The translations under genes and the position numbers were made by a program. Shown in pieces: positions 17,699 through 25,604 of a DNA stretch of 64,000 bases. Each line of letters begins with the position of its first letter. Position 1 is the first letter of the stretch. The DNA is from CACKLF01 sp002725175 (GTDB taxonomy: Bacteria; Pseudomonadota; Alphaproteobacteria; Rhodobacterales; Rhodobacteraceae): positions 17,996 through 81,995 of the forward strand of contig PBQX02000038.1 of the NCBI GenBank assembly GCA_002725175.2, written 5' to 3'. Under the pieces are notes generated by a model. That model searched no databases. It was not told the origin of the DNA and worked only from the letters and a program-made list of their open reading frames with translations.

Positions 17699-18520
17699 AT
17701 GTCAAAAAATCAATATTATTTTCCTAGAGGAGGCTTGCCGAGCGGAGAAAAGTTGTTGACCGGGAAAGCGGTTTTCAAGGATTCTTATGTTGTTATACCT
17801 AGGGAAGTAATGACTGATATTGTAACCAGCTATTTTCCTAATTGGGAAAATACTAGGGCTTGGGTTTTGGCCAAGCCGCTTAGTGGATTTTCCACCACCT
17901 TCTCTCAATCGATTGTAAATGTAGGTCCTGATGGAGGTAGTAAAGATCCTGAGATAGATGCAGAAATTCAAAGTGTTATATTTATTCTAGATGGCAATCT
18001 TGAGCTAATTATTGGAGGTGAAAAATATTCTTTAACTCCTGGATCTTACTGTTATATCCCACCAAGAATTTCTTGGGAAGTTAAAAATAGTTCGAGCAAA
18101 GATGTATATTTTCAATGGATAAGAAAACGATATGAGGCTGTAGAGGGTATTAAGTATCCAGAATACTTTGTGATAAATGAAAGAGAAGTTAAGGTAGCGG
18201 AAATGCATCCTGGTAAAAAATCATGGACAACAACAAGGTTTGTAGATCCCAATGACATGCGACACGACATGCATGTCAATATAGTAAACTTTAAACCCGG
18301 GGGGGTGATTCCTTTCATGGAGACCCATGTAATGGAACATGGGATTTACATTTTAGAAGGAAAAGGCGTGTATCGTCTTAACGAAGATTGGGTTGAGGTG
18401 CAAGCTGGTGATTTCTTATGGTTACGGGCTTTTTGTCCCCAAGCTTGCTACGCTGGAGGTCCTGAAGATTTCAGATATTTACTTTATAAAGATGTTAATA
18501 GACAAATTAGCCTTAGCTGA
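17699..18520 (+). CDS. allE: (S)-ureidoglycine aminohydrolase
   Basis: A 273-residue bicupin matching UGlyAH (YlbA/AllE). The C-terminal cupin carries the metal site METHVMEHGIYILEGKGVY plus CPQACYAGG, giving the Glu, two His and Gln ligands of the manganese enzyme, followed by FRYLLYKDVNR. It converts (S)-ureidoglycine to (S)-ureidoglycolate with release of ammonia, late in allantoin degradation. No allantoinase or allantoate amidohydrolase is visible here, so the rest of the pathway would be elsewhere. It converges on the TRAP transporter genes with a 29-bp gap. Confidence 0.88.
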   Translation: MSKNQYYFPRGGLPSGEKLLTGKAVFKDSYVVIPREVMTDIVTSYFPNWENTRAWVLAKPLSGFSTTFSQSIVNVGPDGGSKDPEIDAEIQSVIFILDGNLELIIGGEKYSLTPGSYCYIPPRISWEVKNSSSKDVYFQWIRKRYEAVEGIKYPEYFVINEREVKVAEMHPGKKSWTTTRFVDPNDMRHDMHVNIVNFKPGGVIPFMETHVMEHGIYILEGKGVYRLNEDWVEVQAGDFLWLRAFCPQACYAGGPEDFRYLLYKDVNRQISLS

Positions 18521-18549
18521 TTTTCTCAGAAACCTATAAAGCAAAAGTC

Positions 18550-19848
18550 TTACATCATTGATGGTAAAAATAAGGCTAGTGATGGAATTGATGCTATTAG
18601 AATTAATCTAAAGATATCTACCACCCAAAAGGGGGTAACACCTCTAAATATCGTTCCTACAGAGACATCCTTTATTACACCCTTCAGAACGAAGACATTT
18701 AATCCTATTGGTGGTGTAATTAAACTTATCTCAGTTACTACTACAACCAAGATCCCAAACCAAATCAAATCAAAACCTAAGCTATGAACGAGCGGAGCAA
18801 AAATAGGTACCGTAAGTAGTATCATTGACATAGATTCAAAGACGCATCCCAACAATATATAGATTATTAGTATAATAAATATCACTGCTAGCCCTGAAAG
18901 TTCGAAAGAGTTAATGAGGCCTAAAAGTGCGTCTGGTAGGCCAGCACGGTTTAAGAAATTAGAAAACATTGATGCGCCAAACAATAATGCAAAAAGTTTT
19001 GCAGTAAGCCCAGCAGCTTCCCTTGAAACTTCTAACAGTACGCCGCCTTTGAGGCTGCCTTTTAGAAACGTTATTAATAAGGCACCGGCTGCTCCCATTC
19101 CTGCTGCTTCTGTTGCTGAGAAAAGACCTATGTAAATGCCGCCTATTACAAATATAAATAGTGCCAAAGTTGTCCATACATCTTTTAATGCTATGAGCCG
19201 TTGTGGCCATGCTGTTCTCTCTCCCGCAGGCCCTAAGGATGGATTCCGTGTGACAACAAAATATACTGCAAGTGTGTAGAAAAGTATTCCGATGAAACCG
19301 GGTATAAATCCGGCCATGAAAAGCTTGCCAATTGATTGCTCTGTTAAAAGCCCATAAATTACAAGTATTACACTCGGAGGGATTAGTATGCCTAATGTAC
19401 CTCCAGCAGCAATAGAAGCTGTAGCTAAAGAGTCAGCATAACGATATCTTCTCATCTCAGGCATGGCGACTTTTGACATGGTTGCCGCTGTAGCTATAGA
19501 GGACCCAGAAATAGCGGAAAACATTCCACAAGCGACCACGGTAGACATTGCTAGGCCACCCTTCTTGTCGCCCAAGAAGGCGTAGGCTGCCCGGTATAGT
19601 TGTTGAGCCATTCCCCCTTTGTCCACAAGCAACCCCATGAGAATAAAAAGAGGTAAAACTGATAAAGAATAGGATTGGCCTAGGTCTAATACTAACCTGC
19701 CTAGATTGGAGATCGCGGCTCTATAATTTGTAAGTTCACCAAATCCAACAACTCCTACCAAGCCCATAGATAATGCAAGAGGAAACCTTAAAAAGGCTAA
19801 AATTAATATTGCAGCAAACCCAATTAGTGAAATCGTAAAACCGTCCAT
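18550..19848 (-). CDS. dctM: TRAP transporter large permease DctM
   Basis: A 432-residue, highly hydrophobic protein with about 12 membrane segments. Family blocks include LALSMGLVGVVGFGELT, SVLPLFILMGLLVDKGGMAQQLYRAA, STVVACGMFSAISGSSIATAATMSKVAMPEM and GGTLGILIPPSVILVIYG. It is the main sodium-coupled substrate-translocating subunit. It starts 6 bp after dctQ and ends the dctPQM operon. Confidence 0.92.
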   Translation of the reverse strand: MDGFTISLIGFAAILILAFLRFPLALSMGLVGVVGFGELTNYRAAISNLGRLVLDLGQSYSLSVLPLFILMGLLVDKGGMAQQLYRAAYAFLGDKKGGLAMSTVVACGMFSAISGSSIATAATMSKVAMPEMRRYRYADSLATASIAAGGTLGILIPPSVILVIYGLLTEQSIGKLFMAGFIPGFIGILFYTLAVYFVVTRNPSLGPAGERTAWPQRLIALKDVWTTLALFIFVIGGIYIGLFSATEAAGMGAAGALLITFLKGSLKGGVLLEVSREAAGLTAKLFALLFGASMFSNFLNRAGLPDALLGLINSFELSGLAVIFIILIIYILLGCVFESMSMILLTVPIFAPLVHSLGFDLIWFGILVVVVTEISLITPPIGLNVFVLKGVIKDVSVGTIFRGVTPFWVVDIFRLILIASIPSLALFLPSMM

Positions 19849-19854
19849 TAGCCG

Positions 19855-20403
19855 TCACTCTTCAAATTCTGAATTGGATTTCGGACGGCTGAGTAGAATA
19901 AGGAGTCTCAGAATAATCATCCCTAATGTAAAGAAAAGTGCTAACGCTATAAAGTTATCAATCAAGTATTTTGGCAGATAAGGGCTATGATCTAAAGCTA
20001 ATGCAGGTATCATTATATACTCGTAAGTATCACCATCTTCTAAAGAGCGTTGAGCGTAAGAATAAGTCTTTCCTGCTATAATCCAAATGCAATATGCCGT
20101 TACAGCTAAAAATATTACGCCTAATACCCAGCCGAGATATCCCCTTTTAAAAAATGGAAATAGATCAACAATTATATGTTCATTTTTAAAAAACATCCCA
20201 GGTAAGGAAAAGAAAATGACGAATGCCATGCTGACCTGAACCATCTCAGCACCTGCATAGAGTGGGGAATTAAAAAAGTATCGCCCAATCACATCTACAC
20301 ATGTTACAGCAATAATCCAAAGTACAGCTATTCCTGCTAGGTTGGAAATGAAACGGCTCACCCGAAGGGCAAGCCGTTCCAAAATATTAAGTGCTGATTC
20401 CAT
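19855..20403 (-). CDS. dctQ: TRAP transporter small permease DctQ
   Basis: A 182-residue protein with four membrane segments and the DctQ signatures WIIAVTCVDVIGRYFFNSPLYAGAEMVQV and FKNEHIIVDLFP. It partners DctM and docks the binding protein. It lies 16 bp after dctP and 6 bp before dctM. The C-terminus is a short acidic tail (SNSEFEE). Confidence 0.9.
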   Translation of the reverse strand: MESALNILERLALRVSRFISNLAGIAVLWIIAVTCVDVIGRYFFNSPLYAGAEMVQVSMAFVIFFSLPGMFFKNEHIIVDLFPFFKRGYLGWVLGVIFLAVTAYCIWIIAGKTYSYAQRSLEDGDTYEYIMIPALALDHSPYLPKYLIDNFIALALFFTLGMIILRLLILLSRPKSNSEFEE

Positions 20404-20419
20404 AAAGTTCTATTAAACC

Positions 20420-21445
20420 TTATTGACCAGATTCAGTAGCTACTTGCTCCTTAAAGTAAGCTAGTGCAGCCTCAGCATCTACTCCTTTTGCAGAAACTTT
20501 AGCTAAAACGTCAGTGGTAACACCGGCTGTAGCATCTTTGTAATACTGTCGCTCTGCTTCATTTGCTTCAGTCAATTCGTGGCCATAACTAGCAGCAGCG
20601 GCAGCTCCGACTTTGTCGGCGTCATCCCAAAACCAGCCTACTGTTCTTGCAAGATTTACACCTCTCATGCCGTCCACACAATCACGCTCAGCTCCACTTA
20701 AGCCGTTATAGGTATCATTGTTCATTACAATCGCAAAAGCTGTGGTGTACATTCCATCAGGGTTGTGAAATGAAAACTTCGCAAGTTCAGCAATCTTGAA
20801 TGCATGCATTGTTTCAAATGGAAAGAAAACTCCATCAGCCACACCGCCGTCAATTAGTTCATATACTTTTGGTGCTGGGGCATTTACGCCGGCAACGCCT
20901 AAGGCTGTACCGATGGCATTCGCAACACCACCACCGATTCTCATTTTAACGCCTTCAAGTTCTTTATATGAGGTAATTTTCTTTATAGTATTTGCCATTC
21001 CTGGTCCATGAGTATAATTCGCTAGAACCTGAACGCCTTTAGCTTCACCTGCAGACTCAAAGAACTTTTCGTATGTTTTTTGGAAAGCAACGGATTTTTG
21101 CCTTGCGTTTCCTGGAATGCTTGGAAGTTCAGCAATCATAGGGGTTACAAATTTACCTGGAGTATAACCGTAAACGATCCAAGATATATCAGCAACACCA
21201 TCTCTTACAGTATCGTACATAGCTGGTGGAGGAGCCATACCATATTCTACTTTAAGACTTACTGAGCCCCCTGTGCAGCTTTTTAACTGGCTATTCATCC
21301 AAGGAAACACATTTTCATTCATTGTATGAAAAGGTGCAGCCCAAGATGCGACGGTAAGGACTTTTTCAGCTGATGCCGCTCCTACCGTAATGCCAAAGCT
21401 AGTAGCAACAGCACTAACACCGGCAATAATTTTACTTAATTTCAT
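20420..21445 (-). CDS. dctP: TRAP transporter solute-binding protein DctP
   Basis: A 341-residue DctP-family protein with a signal peptide ending near GAASA (about residue 26). Mature motifs include VADISWIVYGYTPGKF, TSYKELEGVKMRIGGGVAN and GGVADGVFFPFETMHAFKIAE, where the Arg of MRIGG is the conserved carboxylate-binding residue. The substrate is therefore probably an organic acid, but which one is unknown. The ribosome binding site CGGGAG is clear. A nested inverted repeat lies in the leader 32-69 bases upstream of the start. Confidence 0.9.
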   Translation of the reverse strand: MKLSKIIAGVSAVATSFGITVGAASAEKVLTVASWAAPFHTMNENVFPWMNSQLKSCTGGSVSLKVEYGMAPPPAMYDTVRDGVADISWIVYGYTPGKFVTPMIAELPSIPGNARQKSVAFQKTYEKFFESAGEAKGVQVLANYTHGPGMANTIKKITSYKELEGVKMRIGGGVANAIGTALGVAGVNAPAPKVYELIDGGVADGVFFPFETMHAFKIAELAKFSFHNPDGMYTTAFAIVMNNDTYNGLSGAERDCVDGMRGVNLARTVGWFWDDADKVGAAAAASYGHELTEANEAERQYYKDATAGVTTDVLAKVSAKGVDAEAALAYFKEQVATESGQ

Positions 21446-21476
21446 TTTAATCTCCCGATATAATCTCTTTGTTTTA

Positions 21477-21514
21477 GGATAAACGCCTTAACTATTAAGG
21501 ATTGTTGTTTATCC
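21477..21514 (-). promoter_or_regulatory. Nested inverted repeat in the dctP leader
   Basis: GGATAAAC (21477-21484) pairs with GTTTATCC (21507-21514), and within it CCTTAA (21486-21491) pairs with TTAAGG (21495-21500) around CTA. Both arms are perfect. On the dctP strand this forms an interrupted hairpin starting 32 bases before the ATG. It could be a leader-RNA structure or a two-layer operator; no uridine tract follows, so a simple terminator is unlikely. Confidence 0.5.
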
Positions 21515-21631
21515 CTCAATTCTTTATTAATTTTCCAAAAGTTCAACTCTTTTTTTTCGACCTAACTTACTTTTGGTGAATTTAATTACATTTAGGTGAA
21601 ATTCAGCTATTGTTACCGTTACGCAATACTT

Positions 21632-22795
21632 TTACCAACTACAGTTAAGTTCCAAAGGTCCTCTAAACGCCCAACCTCTGAATTCGACAGGCGAATCTGA
21701 ATTAAGTCTTAAGTTGGGAAACTTATCGAATAGTTTTGGAAGAGCAACTTCTCCAATAAGACATCTTGAAATCCATGCCCCTGCACAAAAATGGGGCCCA
21801 GCGCCAAACGTTATGGTATTTGATCTGTCTTGCGCCATATTAAATTGATCTGGGTATGCGAAACATTCTTCATCTCTATTTCCAGAACCAAACATGAAAA
21901 AAACACGGTCATTCTCTAAAAAGTGCATGTCACCAATTCTATGTTGCTTTGCAACACGACGAGGTGACATTCCAATGGGAGAAATCCATCTGGCAAATTC
22001 TTCGAAAGCATCCAGCCACGAAAATTTTTTATTTTTTATGTCATTTAATTGTTTGGGGTGGCCTAAGAGTGCCCAAATTGTTCCGGCTATTGCATCCCTA
22101 GGTTCATTTTGCCCACCAGAAATTGCAAGTTTTATGTTTGCTCTTATTTGCTCGTCAGATAGGCCGCTCGCCATTTGAATAGATAAGAGGGAGTAATCTG
22201 GATTTCTTAAGAGGGACCCTCTTATTTCATCTATATGAGTGTCTATGGAATTCGTGCAATCTTTACAGTTTTTTTCGATTACAGGGTTCCCTGAATAGTT
22301 GGCTATCCCATCGATCATTCCTTGGCTTACTCTATCCATCTCTGGTCTTTCCATATTTGTTAAACCGGTGACTACCTTTAATGCTTCGGCAGACAAAGGC
22401 ATCGCATATTCCTTTACCAGTTCTCCCCCAGATTTTTTTTCAAGAATGCTAAGAATCTCGTCTGCAGCTTCATCAAATTTTTTACGCCATATAAGTTTTG
22501 TTGTCTTTGGTGAAATTGAAGGAAATATAGCTTTTCGTTCCTTAAGATGAGCTTCTCCATCTTTTCTCATCATATTTTCGCCCATGAGTTTTGTCATTAA
22601 ACCATCAGGCTGATCTGATGAAAAGATTGCGATTTTCTTTTCGTTTTCAAAAATAGACTGCCTTTTTGTAAATAAGATAGCATTAAGTTCGGGCACATAG
22701 GCAATTGGTTTTTCCCTTCGCATTATCTCTAGATCAGGGTAAGGATCCGTCCAAAATTTTTCAGGGTTAATATTATAGATGTTTTGTTTTTGCAT
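21632..22795 (-). CDS. Cytochrome P450
   Basis: A 387-residue soluble bacterial P450. The heme-binding loop TFGAGPHFCAGAWISRC has its cysteine near residue 337, and the K-helix ExxR is in EEFARWISP. The I-helix, normally AGx(D/E)T, reads SGGQNEPRDAIAGT, so the usual proton-delivery threonine is replaced. I use the ATG at 22795; a TTG two codons upstream is also open. No ferredoxin or reductase gene is adjacent. The gene lies 50 bp downstream of the beta-propeller gene on the same strand and may be cotranscribed. Substrate unknown. Confidence 0.88.
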   Translation of the reverse strand: MQKQNIYNINPEKFWTDPYPDLEIMRREKPIAYVPELNAILFTKRQSIFENEKKIAIFSSDQPDGLMTKLMGENMMRKDGEAHLKERKAIFPSISPKTTKLIWRKKFDEAADEILSILEKKSGGELVKEYAMPLSAEALKVVTGLTNMERPEMDRVSQGMIDGIANYSGNPVIEKNCKDCTNSIDTHIDEIRGSLLRNPDYSLLSIQMASGLSDEQIRANIKLAISGGQNEPRDAIAGTIWALLGHPKQLNDIKNKKFSWLDAFEEFARWISPIGMSPRRVAKQHRIGDMHFLENDRVFFMFGSGNRDEECFAYPDQFNMAQDRSNTITFGAGPHFCAGAWISRCLIGEVALPKLFDKFPNLRLNSDSPVEFRGWAFRGPLELNCSW

Positions 22796-22845
22796 AATCA
22801 AAATACTTATATCATGAGAAAATAATATCTTCTAGATTTGTAAGC

Positions 22846-23823
22846 TTAGATATTATTGATCTTCACAATTCCTATTCCACTTTCACCAGCACCACAATAT
22901 AATAGATAGACTATTCCATCTATGTCTTCAAAAATGCAGGGATCTCTTAGTTCTCTAACCCTGCCTTGTACGGCACCCATAACTGATTGTCGTAGATCTA
23001 ATTCCACTCCTTCCCACTTTAATTCAGGTTCCAAAATAGTGGTCTTTTCTTTTACCTTCCACTCATTCCATTTTTCTGTCAGATCCAAGGTCGTATGGAT
23101 TATTCTCTCTGGCTCATCCCCGATGTTGGTGAAGAAAATATGTAAAATATCACCTCTTCGGAAAATTTCGCCATGACGAAACCCTGATCCAATTCCCTCT
23201 TTTGGACTATAAGGAAGGATCTTTGGTCCTTTTTCGAAAGGTAGATGCCAGTCTCTAGATCTCCAGATTTCTGCACCCCAGGTTATGGCATATATAATAT
23301 TTTTATATTCAAACACCCGAAAGTATGGGGGACCTAAAATTGGCTCTAAAGGGGAAAAATTTAAGCCATCTTTTGAAGTTGCTAATCGGGTAACCTGATT
23401 TCCATTTGAAAGAAGCCCATGGTAATACATCCTGAAAATTTTGTTTTTACTATCGATGTGTATGTCCGGTGAGGCAATATGAGCATAAAGATAACCTCCC
23501 TTCATCTTTTTTGCCCAGGGAGGTCTTTCTTTTTCCGGCGGCTCAGGAGGATCCTTGGAAATGAACAAGCTATCACTAAGGTTTAATGCTCCTGGAGAAT
23601 AAATCTTCCAGGGCCCAATAATCTCGTCTGCAAAAGCCAATCTAATATATTTTCCCTTATGATCGGAAAAATACAAATGATAGGTACCTAATTTCTCTTT
23701 ACACCAATTTGGCATTCTAATAATGGCTGGACCGTTAATATTTGAGCCCATCCTATCATCCATGTTAGGGTAAATAATCGGGCTGGAGAAAAAGCGTTCT
23801 ATACCTATCTTTTTAGACATCAT
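22846..23823 (-). CDS. Five-bladed beta-propeller (GH43/GH32-like) protein
   Basis: A 325-residue protein with repeated propeller-blade motifs, including GTYHLYFSDHKGKYIRLAFA, ASPDIHIDSKNKIFRMYYHG, VTRLATSKDGLNFSPLEPIL and LRDPCIFEDIDGIVYLLYCG. These resemble the glycosyl hydrolase family 43/32/68 five-bladed fold. Acidic residues occur in several blades but I cannot assign a catalytic triad, so glycosidase activity is not established. No signal peptide is present. The tandem ATGs at 23823 and 23820 follow AGTAGGAG. It starts 3 bp after the peptidoglycan-binding-like gene. Confidence 0.65.
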   Translation of the reverse strand: MMSKKIGIERFFSSPIIYPNMDDRMGSNINGPAIIRMPNWCKEKLGTYHLYFSDHKGKYIRLAFADEIIGPWKIYSPGALNLSDSLFISKDPPEPPEKERPPWAKKMKGGYLYAHIASPDIHIDSKNKIFRMYYHGLLSNGNQVTRLATSKDGLNFSPLEPILGPPYFRVFEYKNIIYAITWGAEIWRSRDWHLPFEKGPKILPYSPKEGIGSGFRHGEIFRRGDILHIFFTNIGDEPERIIHTTLDLTEKWNEWKVKEKTTILEPELKWEGVELDLRQSVMGAVQGRVRELRDPCIFEDIDGIVYLLYCGAGESGIGIVKINNI

Positions 23824-23826
23824 CTC

Positions 23827-24468
23827 CTACTTTTCCTGTTTTAGCTGCATAAGCCTATTTTCTAGGTTTCCAACTTCTTTTAACAGCTTAGTTATCTGCA
23901 GTTGAAGGTGCAAGATTTCTTCATTTTTGCTATCATTATTTGAACGGCTATTGAACTGTTGATTTTGATGATTTGGATTTATGTAGAGTAAATCTTTAAA
24001 TAAATTATTAACGCCTTTTACAGAAGTTAAGAGATGAAGTTTATTGGAATCTAAAGCGTAAGATGAAATGGCATGCTCGGTTTTATAACCCCAATATCCA
24101 TCCAATCTACCATTGTAGTAGCCCATTTTCATGAGCTCACCCTGAATATTGTATCGAATAGATGGTGTTTGGGATTTGAATGCCCTTTGCGGGATTGTAT
24201 CATATAATACATTTTTATTTTTTCTTGGGAACTGATAACTATTCTGAGTGCTATGAGGAGTAACATAAGTGACTTGCTTTCGGACAATCACTGGTTGGTT
24301 GTCTTTTTTTACTTCTTGTATGATCCCATTTACAATTATTGCGCCCATTATGCCCTTTAAAAAATCTGCTTCAGATGCTCTAGCCGCAATAGGGTTAAAA
24401 ATGAAGGCAAAGCTAGATAAAATTATTATACTGAGTCTTAAATTTTTTATTTTTCTTAAAATTTTCAT
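23827..24468 (-). CDS. Secreted protein with peptidoglycan-binding-like domain and C-terminal coiled coil
   Basis: A 213-residue protein with a signal peptide (basic RKIKNLRLS, hydrophobic core, cleavage near AARA at about residue 31). Residues 97-160 resemble the PG_binding_1 fold: IQGELMKMGYYNGRLDGYWG followed by YKTEHAISSYALD. Residues 180-213 form a predicted coiled coil (LQLQITKLLKEVGNLENRLM). The middle is basic and low-complexity. The ribosome binding site is AAAGGA. It is the first gene of a minus-strand run with the propeller and P450 genes and faces, across 169 bp with two inverted repeats, the secreted protein/membrane regulator operon. Confidence 0.68.
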   Translation of the reverse strand: MKILRKIKNLRLSIIILSSFAFIFNPIAARASEADFLKGIMGAIIVNGIIQEVKKDNQPVIVRKQVTYVTPHSTQNSYQFPRKNKNVLYDTIPQRAFKSQTPSIRYNIQGELMKMGYYNGRLDGYWGYKTEHAISSYALDSNKLHLLTSVKGVNNLFKDLLYINPNHQNQQFNSRSNNDSKNEEILHLQLQITKLLKEVGNLENRLMQLKQEK

Positions 24469-24534
24469 AAATTTTCCTTTCTGAACTGTTGAGAAAGGGT
24501 ATTAATAAATTGAGTGATATTCAAAAACGTCTCG

Positions 24535-24551
24535 TTGTTATTTGATAACAA
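24535..24551. promoter_or_regulatory. Inverted repeat TTGTTA-N5-TAACAA, candidate operator 1
   Basis: TTGTTATTTGATAACAA is a perfect 6-bp-arm inverted repeat with a 5-bp spacer. Its core TGTTA-N5-TAACA recurs at 24577-24591 in the same divergent intergenic region. It lies 67 bp from the peptidoglycan-binding-like gene start. Confidence 0.55.
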
Positions 24552-24576
24552 TAATTCTGGTGTGGTGTAAAAATTC

Positions 24577-24591
24577 TGTTATTGATTAACA
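24577..24591. promoter_or_regulatory. Inverted repeat TGTTA-N5-TAACA, candidate operator 2
   Basis: TGTTATTGATTAACA repeats the core of the site at 24535-24551, with a centre-to-centre distance of 41 bp, about four helical turns, so both sites face the same side of the DNA. It lies 46 bp upstream of the small secreted protein start. Confidence 0.55.
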
Positions 24592-24637
24592 CAATCACTT
24601 TCTGTTCCAATGGGCTAGAAAGAATGAGGTGTCAGTT

Positions 24638-24925
24638 ATGAAAAAAATATTATTAGTTTTTTTAATTACAATGTTTCTGCCAAATACTGGATTTTCAGAC
24701 TGTTATGTTGACTACAAAGCAAAAAAGAATAATCCGTTACGTCTTCACTATGGTATTTCAAAAATTAATACTGATTTTTGCGAGAATAGAAATGCCATAG
24801 CATTAGATCTAGAATCTCGGCTGCAGAGTAGTGGTTGGATATTACTAAAGTTGTTAGATGTATTCGGTAATGAAGGGATTGATGAAAGGAAAGATAGTGC
24901 CGGAATATACTTCCTTAAATATTAA
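24638..24925 (+). CDS. Small secreted protein, conserved hypothetical
   Basis: A 95-residue protein with a signal peptide (MKKILLVFLITMFLPNTGFS, cleavage before DCYVD). The mature part of about 75 residues begins CYVDYKAKKNNPLRLHYG and has two cysteines (residues 21 and 46) that could form a disulfide. It resembles a short hypothetical protein that I recall from Rhodobacteraceae. I choose the ATG at 24638 because GAGG lies eight bases upstream; the GTG at 24629 overlaps that site. The aspartate before the cysteine argues against a lipobox. It overlaps the membrane regulator gene, so the two are translationally linked. Confidence 0.65.
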   Translation: MKKILLVFLITMFLPNTGFSDCYVDYKAKKNNPLRLHYGISKINTDFCENRNAIALDLESRLQSSGWILLKLLDVFGNEGIDERKDSAGIYFLKY

Positions 24926-25604
24926 TGCATTAAAATTTGATCGCTTTGGCTTGACTTTCTATATTGGAATAGCCGCAATTTTCGTTGTTCTTATATGTTC
25001 TGCATTTTTGTTATTATATAAATTACCAGATGCAAATGCTTTTAATAGTCATGTGGAGAAGCTTTTTGTTAGCACAGATTTAACCTCTCCTATGGAAATA
25101 CAGTTGTTGGAAATAATGGCAGAAAGCGGTACGGCTTTCTCTCAAACCTTGGAAACTTATAGATATGTTATTCTAATACTTTTTTCCTTTTCTTCAATTT
25201 TATTGCTAGCCGCGCTTCTTTTTTTTCAAAATATATTATCCCTTGGTAATAGGATGTCAGAAGTTGAGAGAGCAGGTATCCTAATAAATAGCTTAATCCT
25301 AAACCGTGACGAAAAAATAGTTTTGATTAATAATTTTGAGCTCAATCTAACCGATTCAGCTTGCGAAACATTGGCGGTATTATGTGAGGCAAGACTTGAT
25401 GATGAAGTGATAAGTGGAACTGATATTGAATCCATAATTTCTGGAAAAAGTAAGATAGAATGCGATGAAGCCAACGGCGCTATGAGGATTAAACGCCTAA
25501 GAGATCATTTGGGAAATCAAATGATGTCTGAGCTAATGATAAAAAATGTGAGTAAGAAAGGTTATATCTTGTCAATAGATAAAGGTGTCATCAAGGTTAT
25601 TTAA
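24882..25604 (+). CDS. Membrane-anchored transcriptional regulator with C-terminal OmpR-type winged helix
   Basis: About 240 residues. Predicted architecture is a short basic N-terminus, TM1 at 24-46, a periplasmic loop of about 48 residues, TM2 at 95-115, and a cytoplasmic domain at 145-235. That domain fits the OmpR/PhoB winged helix: a beta-strand lead-in, LTDSACETLAVLCEA, VISGTDIESII, the recognition-helix region AMRIKRLRDHLG and the wing KNVSKKGYILSID. ToxR-type regulators have the order reversed (winged helix first, TM second). The start is ambiguous among 24870, 24882 and GTG 24897, all overlapping the secreted protein gene. Its TAA shares TTAA with the convergent aldolase. DNA binding is inferred from the fold only. 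Confidence 0.62.
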   Translation: MKGKIVPEYTSLNINALKFDRFGLTFYIGIAAIFVVLICSAFLLLYKLPDANAFNSHVEKLFVSTDLTSPMEIQLLEIMAESGTAFSQTLETYRYVILILFSFSSILLLAALLFFQNILSLGNRMSEVERAGILINSLILNRDEKIVLINNFELNLTDSACETLAVLCEARLDDEVISGTDIESIISGKSKIECDEANGAMRIKRLRDHLGNQMMSELMIKNVSKKGYILSIDKGVIKVI

